Shown in pieces: positions 23,216 to 32,147 of a stretch of DNA of 64,000 nucleotides. The notes beneath the pieces were generated by a model. That model worked only from the letters and a program-made list of their open reading frames with translations, did no database searches and was not told the origin of the DNA. The first letter of the stretch is position 1; each line of letters starts with the position of its first letter. Origin of the DNA: Collinsella aerofaciens (GTDB lineage Bacteria > Actinomycetota > Coriobacteriia > Coriobacteriales > Coriobacteriaceae); the NCBI RefSeq assembly GCF_015557435.1, contig NZ_JADNOH010000048.1, forward strand, positions 1-64,000, read 5' to 3'. A program made the translations under genes and the position numbers.

Positions 23216-25660
23216 TTAGGCGTGGTCGCGCCAGCTGAGGACGCGCTGCTTCATACCCTCGATGTCGAGCACGCCTTCGGCGAAGCCTTTGCGCACGAGC
23301 TCCTCGGGAACGTACTCGTCGTAGCGATCAAAATAAGGCACCTCGCCGGGATAGACGAGCTCGATGGGGTCGAAGTCCTTTTCGGCCTCGGCTGCGAGTA
23401 CCTTAAAGAACGTCTCCTCGTCAGCCTTCATCTTAAACTGCATAAAGTATGGACGCGACGGATCGAGCCCGCGAAGGCCCAGCTCCGCGGCGCATTTAAT
23501 CTTGAGCATGCGCTCGAGCGCCAAAAAGGCGTAGCTGCCCAACCAGGGGAAGAGCACCCAAGTGTCGCCACCCAGGTTGATGAGCGGCTTAGTTCCCGCG
23601 CCCGAAATCTCGGCGGTATGACGAGCCTGCGCCAAGCGAGCCTGTGCGTTACCCATAAGGTACGGATATGCCGCGTGCTCGTTGAGCGCCTTGCGCATGC
23701 GCTCGAGCACATGCGTGTTAATGTCGCCGGGGCAGTCGCCAAAGTAGGCCGGCACCCGGCCTTTGACCTGCGTGGCAAAGACGGTATGGCGCTTCCAGTC
23801 CACTTCTTCGACAATCCAGCAATGTCCGGCAATGGCGATGCGCTCACCGGGCGGTGGCGGATTGACGATCGTGCCCAACTCGGCCGACTCGCTGCGAACG
23901 GTGAACTCCTCGTTTTCCTGGAACACAGCGTAGAACTTAAAGTTGTTAATGATGCGCTCGCCCGCGAGACCCACGATGAGCCCACCGCCCTCGGTGACCT
24001 GGATATGGTCGATTTTGATGAGGTGGCGCAGCAGTACGCGATAGTCATCGGCCGAGACGCGGTGGAAATAGCTCAGTGTGAGCACGCGCTGGGCAAGCTC
24101 TGCCGGCGTGAGCTCGCCGGTGCTGGCAAGCGTCGACATAGTCTGGTGGTAGAGCAGGCTGTAGGGGAGTCGATCGAGCTCGGGCGGCTCGACCCACTTT
24201 TCCTCGCGATAGAGTTGTACGAGCGCGATGCCCTGCAGGAGCTTCCACGGAATGGTCTCGGGCATCATCGTGCGCGGCTCAGGCTCTTCCTCGCGCATGA
24301 CAAACCACATCTCGGGCGGAAGGTCGCGGCGTCCCGTGCGGCCCATTCGCTGCAAAAAGGAACTGACGGTAAACGGCGCATCGATCTGAAACGCACGCTC
24401 CAGACGGCCGATATCGATACCGAGCTCCAGCGTAGAGGTGGTGATGGTTGTCTGTGCCTGCTCCTCATCGCGCATGAGTTCCTCGGCCGTTTCGCGCAAC
24501 GATGCCGAAAGATTGCCGTGATGAATGAGGAAACGGTCGGGCTCGTGCCGGTTTTCACAGTAGCTGCGCAGCATGGAGCACACGGCCTCTGCCTCCTCGC
24601 GCGAGTTGGCAAAGACCAGGCACTTGCGGCCGCGCGTATGCTCAAAGATATAGCCCATACCGGGGTCGGCGTTGTCGGGCGCCGTGTCCGTGGGGTTGAG
24701 AAGCGCCTGCTCGGTCGCTCGTGGGATGTCGACTTCGCCCTCGGGGGCCGAGGAAGTGCGACGGTCTTTGGGAGCGGCCTTGCCCCGTGCCCGCTCACAA
24801 CGTTGACGGCGCTCCTCTTGTGTGAGCTGTCCGCTGTGACGCATGTCTTGGGTGCCGGCGGGCAGTGCCGCGGATGCCGCCGCCTCGATGCGCTCGCACG
24901 CAAGCACTTCGGCCTCTTGAGGACCCGTGCTCTCGAATCCCCGCTGCTGTGCCTGGGGACCCGAGTTGTAGAAGTGCTCCATGGAGATGCGCCACACGCG
25001 ACGCGGTTCCTCAAAACGGGGGATAACGCAGTCGCGTCCCGTTCCCTGCGAGAGAAAGGCACCCGTGCGCTCGGGGTCGCCGATGGTGGCCGAAAGGCCA
25101 ATGCGGCGGGGCTGCACGCCTGCCATGCGCGAGAGGCGCTCGATAAGACAGAGCGTCTGCCCGCCGCGGTCGCCGCGCATGAGAGAATGAACCTCGTCGA
25201 TGACGACGTAGCGCAGGTCGCAAAACATGCGCGGGATCGCCATGTGCTTATGGATCAGGAGCGCCTCGAGCGACTCGGGCGTAATCTGCAAGATGCCGCT
25301 CGGTTTTTTGATGAGCTTAGCCTTGTGCGACTGCGAGACATCGCCATGCCAGTGCCAGACAGGGATATCGGCCTCTTCGCACAGGTCGTTGAGGCGGACG
25401 AACTGATCATTGATGAGTGCCTTGAGGGGGCCGATGTAGAGGGCGCCAACGCTCGCGGGCGGGTTCTCCCAAAACTCGGTCAGGATGGGAAAGAAGGCTG
25501 CCTCGGTTTTGCCGGAAGCCGTGGATGCCGTCAGGAGCACATTGTCCTGAGTGTTGAAGATGGCATCTGCCGCCGCAACCTGAATAGAGCGCAGACTCTC
25601 CCAATCGTGGGAGTAGATGAAGTCTTGGATAAACGGGGCGTAGCGGTCAAAGGCGTTCAC
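23216..25660 (-). CDS. Lhr-like superfamily-2 helicase of the TerB/BrxD-like operon
   Basis: This is an 814-residue DExH helicase. Motif I TASGKTE is near 46-52, motif II DEVHS near 153, motif III SATIGD, and motif VI QRMGRTGRRD near 435; a DUF1998-like or Lhr-type C-terminal half follows. A low-complexity, Arg/Ala-rich insert (about 235-330) separates the two RecA domains. GTG at 25660 follows AAAGGAGG and is preferred to the upstream ATG at 25690. It is the last gene of an operon with a BrxD-like ATPase and a TerB_N protein, so I infer a DNA- or RNA-processing defence or repair role. A free-standing helicase is the alternative. Confidence 0.85.
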   Translation of the reverse strand: MNAFDRYAPFIQDFIYSHDWESLRSIQVAAADAIFNTQDNVLLTASTASGKTEAAFFPILTEFWENPPASVGALYIGPLKALINDQFVRLNDLCEEADIPVWHWHGDVSQSHKAKLIKKPSGILQITPESLEALLIHKHMAIPRMFCDLRYVVIDEVHSLMRGDRGGQTLCLIERLSRMAGVQPRRIGLSATIGDPERTGAFLSQGTGRDCVIPRFEEPRRVWRISMEHFYNSGPQAQQRGFESTGPQEAEVLACERIEAAASAALPAGTQDMRHSGQLTQEERRQRCERARGKAAPKDRRTSSAPEGEVDIPRATEQALLNPTDTAPDNADPGMGYIFEHTRGRKCLVFANSREEAEAVCSMLRSYCENRHEPDRFLIHHGNLSASLRETAEELMRDEEQAQTTITTSTLELGIDIGRLERAFQIDAPFTVSSFLQRMGRTGRRDLPPEMWFVMREEEPEPRTMMPETIPWKLLQGIALVQLYREEKWVEPPELDRLPYSLLYHQTMSTLASTGELTPAELAQRVLTLSYFHRVSADDYRVLLRHLIKIDHIQVTEGGGLIVGLAGERIINNFKFYAVFQENEEFTVRSESAELGTIVNPPPPGERIAIAGHCWIVEEVDWKRHTVFATQVKGRVPAYFGDCPGDINTHVLERMRKALNEHAAYPYLMGNAQARLAQARHTAEISGAGTKPLINLGGDTWVLFPWLGSYAFLALERMLKIKCAAELGLRGLDPSRPYFMQFKMKADEETFFKVLAAEAEKDFDPIELVYPGEVPYFDRYDEYVPEELVRKGFAEGVLDIEGMKQRVLSWRDHA

Positions 25661-25776
25661 GGGGCCTCCTTTCAAAAACGAATCTCTCAACGCGGTGGGA
25701 AGTGGCTTGCTGCATTACTGCTTCAACGTTCGCCCAGATAAAACCTACCAAAATAAACCTGTCCCTTTTTTGCAGG
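25661..25776 (-). promoter_or_regulatory. spacer with possible attenuator before helicase gene
   Basis: Just after the ATPase stop, on the minus strand, AACCTG and CAGGTT form a 6-bp stem around AAAAAAGGGA, followed by TATTTTGG. The motif GGGACAGG also appears in the repeats at 11008 and 11839. It could lower helicase expression relative to the two upstream genes or be a repeat remnant. Confidence 0.35.
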
Positions 25777-27081
25777 TTAGATGGTGAATTCGGCGAAGTT
25801 GCGGTCGCCGTCTGCGGTTCCGGTGTCGCCTGTTGTGGCTGGCGGCGCCAGCGTGACGCCGCCAACGCTTTGTAGCAGCTCGGCCACGTTGGCATCGGGG
25901 TTTTGGCACAGGATATCGAGCAACTCGATAAAGTCGCGGATGACCTCACGGGGCGTCAGGTGCGTGTCGGCTCCCACGCGGCCAAACTCAATCTTGAGGA
26001 AGTCCACCAGGTCGTTCTCGGTAAGCGTAGGCGTCCAGCCAAAGTAGCCGGCATGGATCTGCATGAGCTTTTCGATGAGCACCAGCAGCTCCTCATAGGT
26101 GAGCGGCTGCAGGCGAATGATGGGTGCGAGCATGTCTTTGAGGTCCTCGCGTGCAAAACGGCCCTGGGCGAGGCGGCTGCGCAGAGCCTCGTAGGAAAAT
26201 ACGCCGCGTCGACGGTCTTCGATGGAGGTTGGCGTGCCGCCCATGATCATGCCCAGGTACTGTGCCTTGCCTTGCAGTGTGTCGTTGTACATGGTCAGGA
26301 TCTTCTCGTAGTTGTACTGGCGCGTGATGGCGTTGGGGATCTTGTACAGGTTTACGAGTTCGTCGATGAGCACCAGCATGCCCTTATAGCCGCTGCAGAC
26401 CAAAAAGCGCGCGATGAGCTTGATGTAGTCGTACCAGTCGTCGTCGCTGATGATGGTCGAGGAGCCCAGCTCGGCGCGCGCCTCGCTCTTGGTGCGATAC
26501 TCGCCGCGAATCCATTTGGTCACGCGGCTCATGCTCTCTTCGTCGCCCTCAGAGACGGCCGTGCGATAACGGCGGAGTATGCGGACAAAGTCAAAGCCGT
26601 GGACCATCTCCTCGAGCGGGGCAAGCTGGGCATTAACGGACGACTCGTCGGCGTCGGCACACGAGGCGACCCAGCGATCCAGGATAAGGTTGAGCGCGCC
26701 GCCCTCGGGGCGCGTTTTGGTCGATATGTTGCGGATGAGCTCACGGTAGGTGGCAAGGCCCTGACCCTGGCCGCCCTGCAGGCGGCGCTCAGGGGATAGG
26801 TCGGCATCAGCGACGACGAATCCCTCACCCATGGCGTGCGTGCGGATGGTCTGGAGCAAAAAGCTCTTGCCGGCGCCGTAACGACCGACCAGAAAGCGGA
26901 AGCTCGCGCCACCGTCGGAGATGAGACTCAGATCGGTGAGCAGGGCGCGAATCTCGACTTCGCGTCCCACGGTGATATAGGGAAGGCCGATGCGCGGGAC
27001 CACGCCGCCCTTGAGCGAGTTGAGAATGACGGCGGCGACGCGCTTGGGCACGCGGGGTGCTGCGGATGCGGTATCACTCAT
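25777..27081 (-). CDS. BrxD-like P-loop ATPase (DUF2791/BREX family)
   Basis: This 434-residue P-loop ATPase matches the DUF2791 family that includes BrxD of BREX phage-defence loci. An N-terminal LNSLKGGVVPRIGLPYITVG block leads into Walker A GRYGAGKS (66-73). Walker B MLVLIDE is at 235-241, and a sensor-like MGGTPTSIEDRRRG follows. Its start overlaps the stop of the TerB_N gene by eight bases. BrxD proteins are usually paired with an Lhr-like helicase, as here, but the BREX methylase (PglX), PglZ and BrxC are absent from the window. I read it as a reduced or distinct module rather than BREX. Confidence 0.85.
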   Translation of the reverse strand: MSDTASAAPRVPKRVAAVILNSLKGGVVPRIGLPYITVGREVEIRALLTDLSLISDGGASFRFLVGRYGAGKSFLLQTIRTHAMGEGFVVADADLSPERRLQGGQGQGLATYRELIRNISTKTRPEGGALNLILDRWVASCADADESSVNAQLAPLEEMVHGFDFVRILRRYRTAVSEGDEESMSRVTKWIRGEYRTKSEARAELGSSTIISDDDWYDYIKLIARFLVCSGYKGMLVLIDELVNLYKIPNAITRQYNYEKILTMYNDTLQGKAQYLGMIMGGTPTSIEDRRRGVFSYEALRSRLAQGRFAREDLKDMLAPIIRLQPLTYEELLVLIEKLMQIHAGYFGWTPTLTENDLVDFLKIEFGRVGADTHLTPREVIRDFIELLDILCQNPDANVAELLQSVGGVTLAPPATTGDTGTADGDRNFAEFTI

Positions 27082-28834
27082 GGTCTAGGTATCCTCTCAC
27101 GTCTGCTTCGTAGTCCTCGATAATCTGCGGCCCTGCCGCGCCAAATTCAATAACGGTGTCGCCCACGAGGTCAAAGAGGGCCTCGTTGATGCTGTCGACG
27201 AGCATATCTTCGCTTTGGCCCGACCGCGCCACCGCCGATACTGCCTGCGCCGCGTTCTGCTCGAGCAGCGCACGAAGATAGTCTTCTGCGGCGGGGGCGA
27301 GTGCGGATGCGGTGTCGGCGTGCATGGCCGTCGCGGGTGTGGGTGCTGGCGCGAGGAGCGGGGCTACGACGCCAAACTGCTCGGTGGAGATGGTCGGCTC
27401 GTCAGCCTCGTCCTGTTGCATGGTCGTCGCGACTGGTTCGGCAACCATGTTGGCCTCAGGTTCGGCTTCCAGTTGCCCAGAGTCTGCTTCCACGGCTTCC
27501 GTAAGCGTGCCGTCCTCACGTTCCTCGTCGATTAAAAGCGCCTCGCGCGTCTGTGCGGCGGCACTTCGGATATGCCCCAGCTGGCTCAGGTCGATATCGA
27601 TCTTAACGGGCTGGTGCGTGGCATCCCACGAAAGCCATGCCACGATCTCGTCATCGATAATCTTGGCCAGATATTTGGGGATCTTTTCTTCCTTAAGGGG
27701 ATGGGCGGAATCCAGCGCCAGGCGCAAGCGCTGATCACAAGCGCGCATTATCTCACCGAGCTTGCTACTTTTTTGTCTGCTGCCGTGGATGCGCATACAT
27801 TCCCAAAAGCCATTTTGGCAGCGGTAGATGTGAATGGGGTCCAGGCGATATTCGCAGTCCTCGTGGCGCTCGGGCGCAAAGAAGACGGCCGAGGCAAACA
27901 TGGTATAGGGCATGGCCGTCTCCTCCCCAAACAGGCTCGCCACGATACCGGTCTTTCGGTGTGTGTCATAGTAGCGCGCCATGCGGACATATACGGCGCA
28001 TGCCACGTGGCGCAGGTCGCGATGGTGCCCGCGGTCGAGCCTTGAGTTATTGAGGTTGTACGTGGAGAGCGCGTTGATGGCGGCCATGAGCCGCTCCTCG
28101 CGCGTCTCGTCAGGCGGAAGGGGGAGCGTGGGCTCTGAGGTTTTGCGGCGCTTAGCGGTTTGACCGGACGGCGCCTGCGCGGGCGCAAGGTCTCGAGCCG
28201 CGCGTCGCAGCTCGATAAGGGCGTTGTCGAACATGACGGTTTTAGAGTCACGAAGCAGCTTGGGGTCGAGCCCGTGGAAAACGGCGTAATCCTGCAGCCA
28301 CACGCGTGCAAACCGGTCGATGCCGGGCTCAAAGACGCGATAGACATCCCAAAAGGCCTTGATCTTGTCAAAGCCATCGAGCGGATCATCTACGCCAATG
28401 TCGCAGATCAGCTCATAGAGATATAAGAAGGCAAAGGATGTAGACGTTTCCTCGATATTGCCGCGGCGCACCTGGGCGCGCCAGGTAAAGTAGCCGCGCA
28501 GTTGTCGATCGCTCATGGCGTTGTAGGTGGGAAAGTACGACTTAAACGTGCCGTTGTAGGGACAATCGTCTTCGAAGTCGGCCATCAGTAAGCCCTGACG
28601 GTAAAAAAGCTCCGCCTCTGATAGCCAACGCCCCGCGCCGCCCTTGGGATCATCCTGCCAGCGCGATATCTCGCGCATCTTGCGGTACTGGTCGGGGAGG
28701 AAGTTCTGCATCTGACGGCCGGTCTTGAGAATCGGCTCGTCAGCATAGATTTTGTTTGAGAAGCGGGCGGACTGATGGGTCCGAGCCTCGGCCATAATGC
28801 GCTCGATGAGCATCTTGACGTCCTGGTCGGCCAC
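27074..28834 (-). CDS. TerB_N/TerB_C domain protein
   Basis: This 586-residue first gene of the operon carries a TerB_N domain (about 70-270), with MSDRQLRGYFTWRAQVRRG followed by a Phe/Tyr-rich LYLYELI helix. An acidic, low-complexity Pro/Glu/Ala linker (about 425-510) follows, and a TerB_C domain occupies the last ~75 residues (INEALFDLVGDTVIEF, EDYEADVRGYL). The central helical TerB core usually found between these two is not evident to me. TerB-N/C proteins have been predicted by comparative genomics to work with helicases and ATPases in stress or conflict systems. It starts at GTG (28834) after GGAGAGGAGAGG. Confidence 0.8.
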   Translation of the reverse strand: MADQDVKMLIERIMAEARTHQSARFSNKIYADEPILKTGRQMQNFLPDQYRKMREISRWQDDPKGGAGRWLSEAELFYRQGLLMADFEDDCPYNGTFKSYFPTYNAMSDRQLRGYFTWRAQVRRGNIEETSTSFAFLYLYELICDIGVDDPLDGFDKIKAFWDVYRVFEPGIDRFARVWLQDYAVFHGLDPKLLRDSKTVMFDNALIELRRAARDLAPAQAPSGQTAKRRKTSEPTLPLPPDETREERLMAAINALSTYNLNNSRLDRGHHRDLRHVACAVYVRMARYYDTHRKTGIVASLFGEETAMPYTMFASAVFFAPERHEDCEYRLDPIHIYRCQNGFWECMRIHGSRQKSSKLGEIMRACDQRLRLALDSAHPLKEEKIPKYLAKIIDDEIVAWLSWDATHQPVKIDIDLSQLGHIRSAAAQTREALLIDEEREDGTLTEAVEADSGQLEAEPEANMVAEPVATTMQQDEADEPTISTEQFGVVAPLLAPAPTPATAMHADTASALAPAAEDYLRALLEQNAAQAVSAVARSGQSEDMLVDSINEALFDLVGDTVIEFGAAGPQIIEDYEADVRGYLDHE

Positions 28835-28923
28835 CGCCCTCTCCTCTCCCTATACGGTGTCGGTGACCTCATATCATAGCACAGCATCAAACAGATGTTC
28901 GAAATACCGCAACGTAGATAGAT

Positions 28924-29640
28924 TTAGAACAGGAGAGCGTAGATGACGGCAATGACGACGGCTGGCAGCATGTTGGCCGTGCGGAAGGTCTGAGGTCGGA
29001 TAAGGTTGACGCCGACGCAGAAGATGAGCATGGATCCCACGAGTGAGAGACTGTCGAGGGCTGCGGTGGTCATGATGGGGGAGAGTGCGCCGGCAAACAG
29101 CGTGATCGTCCCCTGGAACACGGCGACGGGCAGGGCCGAGAAGATGCAGCCGCGGCCGAGCGAGGCCGTCATGGTGCAGACGATGATGCAGTCCAGTGCG
29201 CCCTTCAGGGCGAGCGTGGACCAGTCACCGAGCAGGCCGTCCTGAATCGATCCCACGATGGCCATGGCACCGATGCACACGGTGAGCGATGCCGAGACAA
29301 AGGCGTTGGTGAACTCGTTGTCTCCCTCGCTTCCGGTTTTGCGCTTGAGCCATTCGCCGAGGTTTTCGATGGCAGCTTCCAGGTTGATGGCTTCGCCGAT
29401 GAGCGATCCGAGGGCAAACGAGACGATCAGCATGGTGGTACCGGTGGTCGACAGGGCGCCGCCGTCGATAACGAGCATCTTTTGCATGGTGCCGCCCAGG
29501 CCGATAAACAGAACGCACAGCCCCGACGCCTTCATAAGGGTATCTTGGATACGGGGCGTGATAAAACGGCCGCCCGCTAATCCCAAAAGACCGCCTGTAA
29601 TCAAAAGTGCGACGTTGATGATCGTTCCCAAACCCGGCAT
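28924..29640 (-). CDS. DUF554 integral membrane protein
   Basis: This 238-residue polytopic protein of the DUF554 (YqgA-type) family has six to seven hydrophobic helices and Gly-rich family blocks such as GLGTIINVALLITGGLLG at the start and GSLIGEA in the middle. The function is unknown; transport or a membrane channel is usually guessed. ATG at 29640 follows GGGAGGG; the frame is open to 29697 without a ribosome-binding site. It lies between the TerB operon and the secreted-protein cluster on the same strand but is probably separate from both. Confidence 0.85.
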   Translation of the reverse strand: MPGLGTIINVALLITGGLLGLAGGRFITPRIQDTLMKASGLCVLFIGLGGTMQKMLVIDGGALSTTGTTMLIVSFALGSLIGEAINLEAAIENLGEWLKRKTGSEGDNEFTNAFVSASLTVCIGAMAIVGSIQDGLLGDWSTLALKGALDCIIVCTMTASLGRGCIFSALPVAVFQGTITLFAGALSPIMTTAALDSLSLVGSMLIFCVGVNLIRPQTFRTANMLPAVVIAVIYALLF

Positions 29641-29758
29641 GGACCCTCCCGTATTGATGCCACCTTGGCAATCGTAGCAGAATGGAACGCAGGGCATATT
29701 GCGACTTGTCTAATACGTTATATGAGTGGTATTAAGTCTGGCGTACAGCGGGTAGGCC

Positions 29759-31171
29759 CTAGGTTGTCGTCGGAACGTAGGGATAGTATTCAAAGCGTAG
29801 CGTCATCAGCCGTTGCGGGGACTCGATGGCCGCGGCGATGATATCGGCATCTCGGGCGCGGTCAAACCCTTCAAGTTCAATCTGGTACGAGACGTCTTCC
29901 ATAATGTCCAGACGCCGCCAAGCTAGGAGCGTGTCGCCATCGAATTCCAAGGTTTTGCTTCCATCTGGGGCAACGGCGTATAGGCACAGCTTGGCAGTGG
30001 TTGCAGGGTCAACAACCGTGATCTTTTTAATTTCGTTTCGAGTATTCTTAGCACCCAGCAAGGTGAGCAGCGTCGGGGCCACGACCTCGCCCGATGGCAA
30101 AAAGACGACCTCGACGGACTCCGGAAATGCGATGATGGCAGATTTGCGAACAGGTTGATTGGCCGCAGCAACTTCGATGCTTGCTGCATCGACGGTCGTC
30201 GTGTGGTCGAGTGCGGTGAGCATACAGCAGTTGCCCTCATCGACATCTTGGGACGTCGCAAGGCCTAGGCTGTCCTCGAGTTGGGGATCGTTTGGCTCGA
30301 TAACAGTTTCATCCGGTTCCTCTGAAGGGGCGGAGATGCCGTTTGTCGGCAGTGACGCGCTTTCTGCTTTTCTTTCTGTTACGGCTGCGTTCGTGGTGCC
30401 ATCTTTTGATGGGAAGGCCATTTCGTTCAATGCAAAGGGAGCAATCCCGACGGCTCCAGCTCCATTCCATTCCATTTCGAGGAGCGCCGGGTCGGCAAGT
30501 ACGTGCTGCCTGTCTTGCGTTTGGACATCGATCTCGATAGGGCAGGGTTTCGCCCCTCGAGTAAGGCTGAGCGACCCGTTTTGCTTATCGTCTTTGATTT
30601 TGGCGCCTTCGGCATTGTCGGCGTAGAACAACAGGGGGGTCTCTCCCGTTGCGACGGCGTCGGTGCTGGCTTTGGTTATCCGCAACGATGCCGTGAATGA
30701 GAGCGTGGGCTGCGCGCCGTCGGCGTGCGAGACAACGCAGCCCAGGCATACACCTCCTTCTTCTTCGAAAAACGCGCTGTCGAAGGCGACCTTCGCTTCG
30801 TTCGCCGAGTCATCGACCGAAGCGATGTCGATGCGTAGCTCCAAATCGCAAGGGTCGTCATCTGCATCGAGCGCAACTGAGCGCCACGTGCAGATGGCGC
30901 ATCCTGCCTGGGAGCCGTTCGTCTTGTCCGAACGCTTGATATCCACGACTATCGAGCTGTCCGTGTCCTGGCGAAGGCATCCCGAGGTCGAGACTGTTGC
31001 CTGTGTGAGCGAAAACCGCTTGCATGCAATGACGCTCGACGGGTCCGGTGCGGGGCTTAGGGCTGCCGGCAAGGAGTCCGCCATGACGGGGGTCGCCCAA
31101 GCGGCGATAGGCGTTCCGGTTGCGAGTGCGCCGCAGAGCGCGACGACGGGCAAAAGGTTCTTCGATGCCAT
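29759..31171 (-). CDS. secreted hypothetical protein, 470 aa
   Basis: A signal peptide (KNLLPVVALCGALATG...AWATP, cut near residue 27-32) is followed by about 440 residues rich in beta-type segments, acidic residues and paired cysteines (CAICTW, CLGC, CPIE, NCCML). The middle (about 260-320) is Ser/Pro/Glu-rich and looks like a linker. No family or membrane anchor is recognised. The start has AAGGAG. It is the last of five consecutive minus-strand genes for small secreted or anchored proteins and probably interacts with them at the cell surface. Confidence 0.7.
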   Translation of the reverse strand: MASKNLLPVVALCGALATGTPIAAWATPVMADSLPAALSPAPDPSSVIACKRFSLTQATVSTSGCLRQDTDSSIVVDIKRSDKTNGSQAGCAICTWRSVALDADDDPCDLELRIDIASVDDSANEAKVAFDSAFFEEEGGVCLGCVVSHADGAQPTLSFTASLRITKASTDAVATGETPLLFYADNAEGAKIKDDKQNGSLSLTRGAKPCPIEIDVQTQDRQHVLADPALLEMEWNGAGAVGIAPFALNEMAFPSKDGTTNAAVTERKAESASLPTNGISAPSEEPDETVIEPNDPQLEDSLGLATSQDVDEGNCCMLTALDHTTTVDAASIEVAAANQPVRKSAIIAFPESVEVVFLPSGEVVAPTLLTLLGAKNTRNEIKKITVVDPATTAKLCLYAVAPDGSKTLEFDGDTLLAWRRLDIMEDVSYQIELEGFDRARDADIIAAAIESPQRLMTLRFEYYPYVPTTT

Positions 31172-31210
31172 GGGGTCTCCTTGCTTTATATTGTGCGAGC
31201 TGGTTGTGTC

Positions 31211-31474
31211 TTATTGCTGGTTGCGTTTGATGCACAGTCCGAGGCCGGTGGCTCCCGCGCCCGCCGCAGCGACGCTTGCTGCCAAGAGCTGCTTTTCGTC
31301 GTCCGTTTGCGCCAACGGTTCCTGGCGGTCGCCGCGATCGAGCCCCGAGAGGTCGACCGTCACTTGCGTGGCGGCCTGCGCCTGCTCTTGTTGGGCAAAA
31401 GCCACTGCCGGCGCGAGCACCAGGATGCCGACGATGGTGGCCGATGCGATCGCCTTATGCCGTAGCGTGTGCAC
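31211..31474 (-). CDS. small surface protein with LAxTG-like tail
   Basis: GTG at 31474 overlaps the last codons of the preceding gene, so translation is coupled; TTG at 31504 is an alternative start. The 87-residue product has a signal peptide (ATIVGILVLAPAVAFAQ), a short linker and a tail of the sorting-signal type: PLAQTDDEKQ, an Ala/Gly hydrophobic stretch, then KRNQQ. LAxTG is the class-E sortase motif of actinobacteria; here Gly is replaced by Asp, so real sorting is uncertain and simple membrane anchoring is the alternative. No sortase gene is in the window. Confidence 0.55.
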   Translation of the reverse strand: MHTLRHKAIASATIVGILVLAPAVAFAQQEQAQAATQVTVDLSGLDRGDRQEPLAQTDDEKQLLAASVAAAGAGATGLGLCIKRNQQ

Positions 31475-32057
31475 CGGGCTCGACCGTCCAAGTGATTGTT
31501 GCAACCTGATCGCCTTCGCCGGTTATATGGAAGATGTCGCGCGTGACACGGGCGACGTTTCCGCTCGTCTTGAGCTTGATCTTGTCCGAACCGCCGGCAA
31601 TACCCTGATAGCCCATGTCAAAGGTTGCGTTCTTGGAGAGATCGATTCCCGTTCCCTGCGTTGCGGCGCTGGCATCTTGGAGCGCGCCGTCGGGGCCGAC
31701 CTTAAAGTCGATGGAGTTCTGCGCGGATCCGGTCTTGGCGTCGGCGGCAATGGTCCAGGTGTTCATGGCGTCGATCTTCATGTTGGTGACATGGATGCCG
31801 TAGGCCGAAAGGTTGTCGATGGTGGTTGCATCTTCTGAGGGGCCCTGAAGCGTGCCGTCGGCCTTGGCGACGAACGGAATAACCGTCGGAACTTTGAAAT
31901 TAACGTTGTCGATCTCGGTTCTGACCATTACCTTCGTGGTTCCAACGCGCCCGGCTGCCATGGCTGGCGTCGGCGCCGCGCCCATTGCGAGTGCGAGCGC
32001 CAGTCCTGCGCCCACGACGAGCGCTCTGGCTCCGTTCATGTTCCTGGTGATGTCCAT
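31455..32057 (-). CDS. secreted beta-rich hypothetical protein, 200 aa
   Basis: An Ala-rich signal peptide (ALVVGAGLALALAMGA...AMA, cut near residue 35) precedes a domain of about 165 residues with alternating polar/hydrophobic strands and no Cys (DNVNFKVPTVIPFVAK near its start, ATITWTVEPG at its end). It looks like a surface-layer, pilin-like or WxL-like beta sandwich, but no motif confirms any of these. The start follows AAAGGAA. Its 3' end overlaps the next small gene. It is in a five-gene surface cluster. Confidence 0.7.
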   Translation of the reverse strand: MDITRNMNGARALVVGAGLALALAMGAAPTPAMAAGRVGTTKVMVRTEIDNVNFKVPTVIPFVAKADGTLQGPSEDATTIDNLSAYGIHVTNMKIDAMNTWTIAADAKTGSAQNSIDFKVGPDGALQDASAATQGTGIDLSKNATFDMGYQGIAGGSDKIKLKTSGNVARVTRDIFHITGEGDQVATITWTVEPGAHATA

Positions 32058-32147
32058 GGTCGTTCCTTTCTATTCGCCGCGGGCCGTCCCCGCGATGATT
32101 GGACGAGTGTTGGTGACCGCGCGCAATGACGCAGCGGGCGTTAGGGG

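Noticed and set aside
23222-25741. Plus-strand 839-codon frame opposite the Lhr-like helicase
   Set aside because: The minus-strand product has all helicase motifs, so the opposite frame is a GC artefact.
13795-28834. A single large defence island spanning both helicases
   Set aside because: The HelY-like helicase lies beside trmB and housekeeping genes, and between the two helicases are Elp3-like and other metabolic genes; only 23216-28834 is an operon.
23216-28834. A complete BREX locus
   Set aside because: No PglX methylase, PglZ phosphatase, BrxC or Lon-like protein is encoded anywhere in the window.
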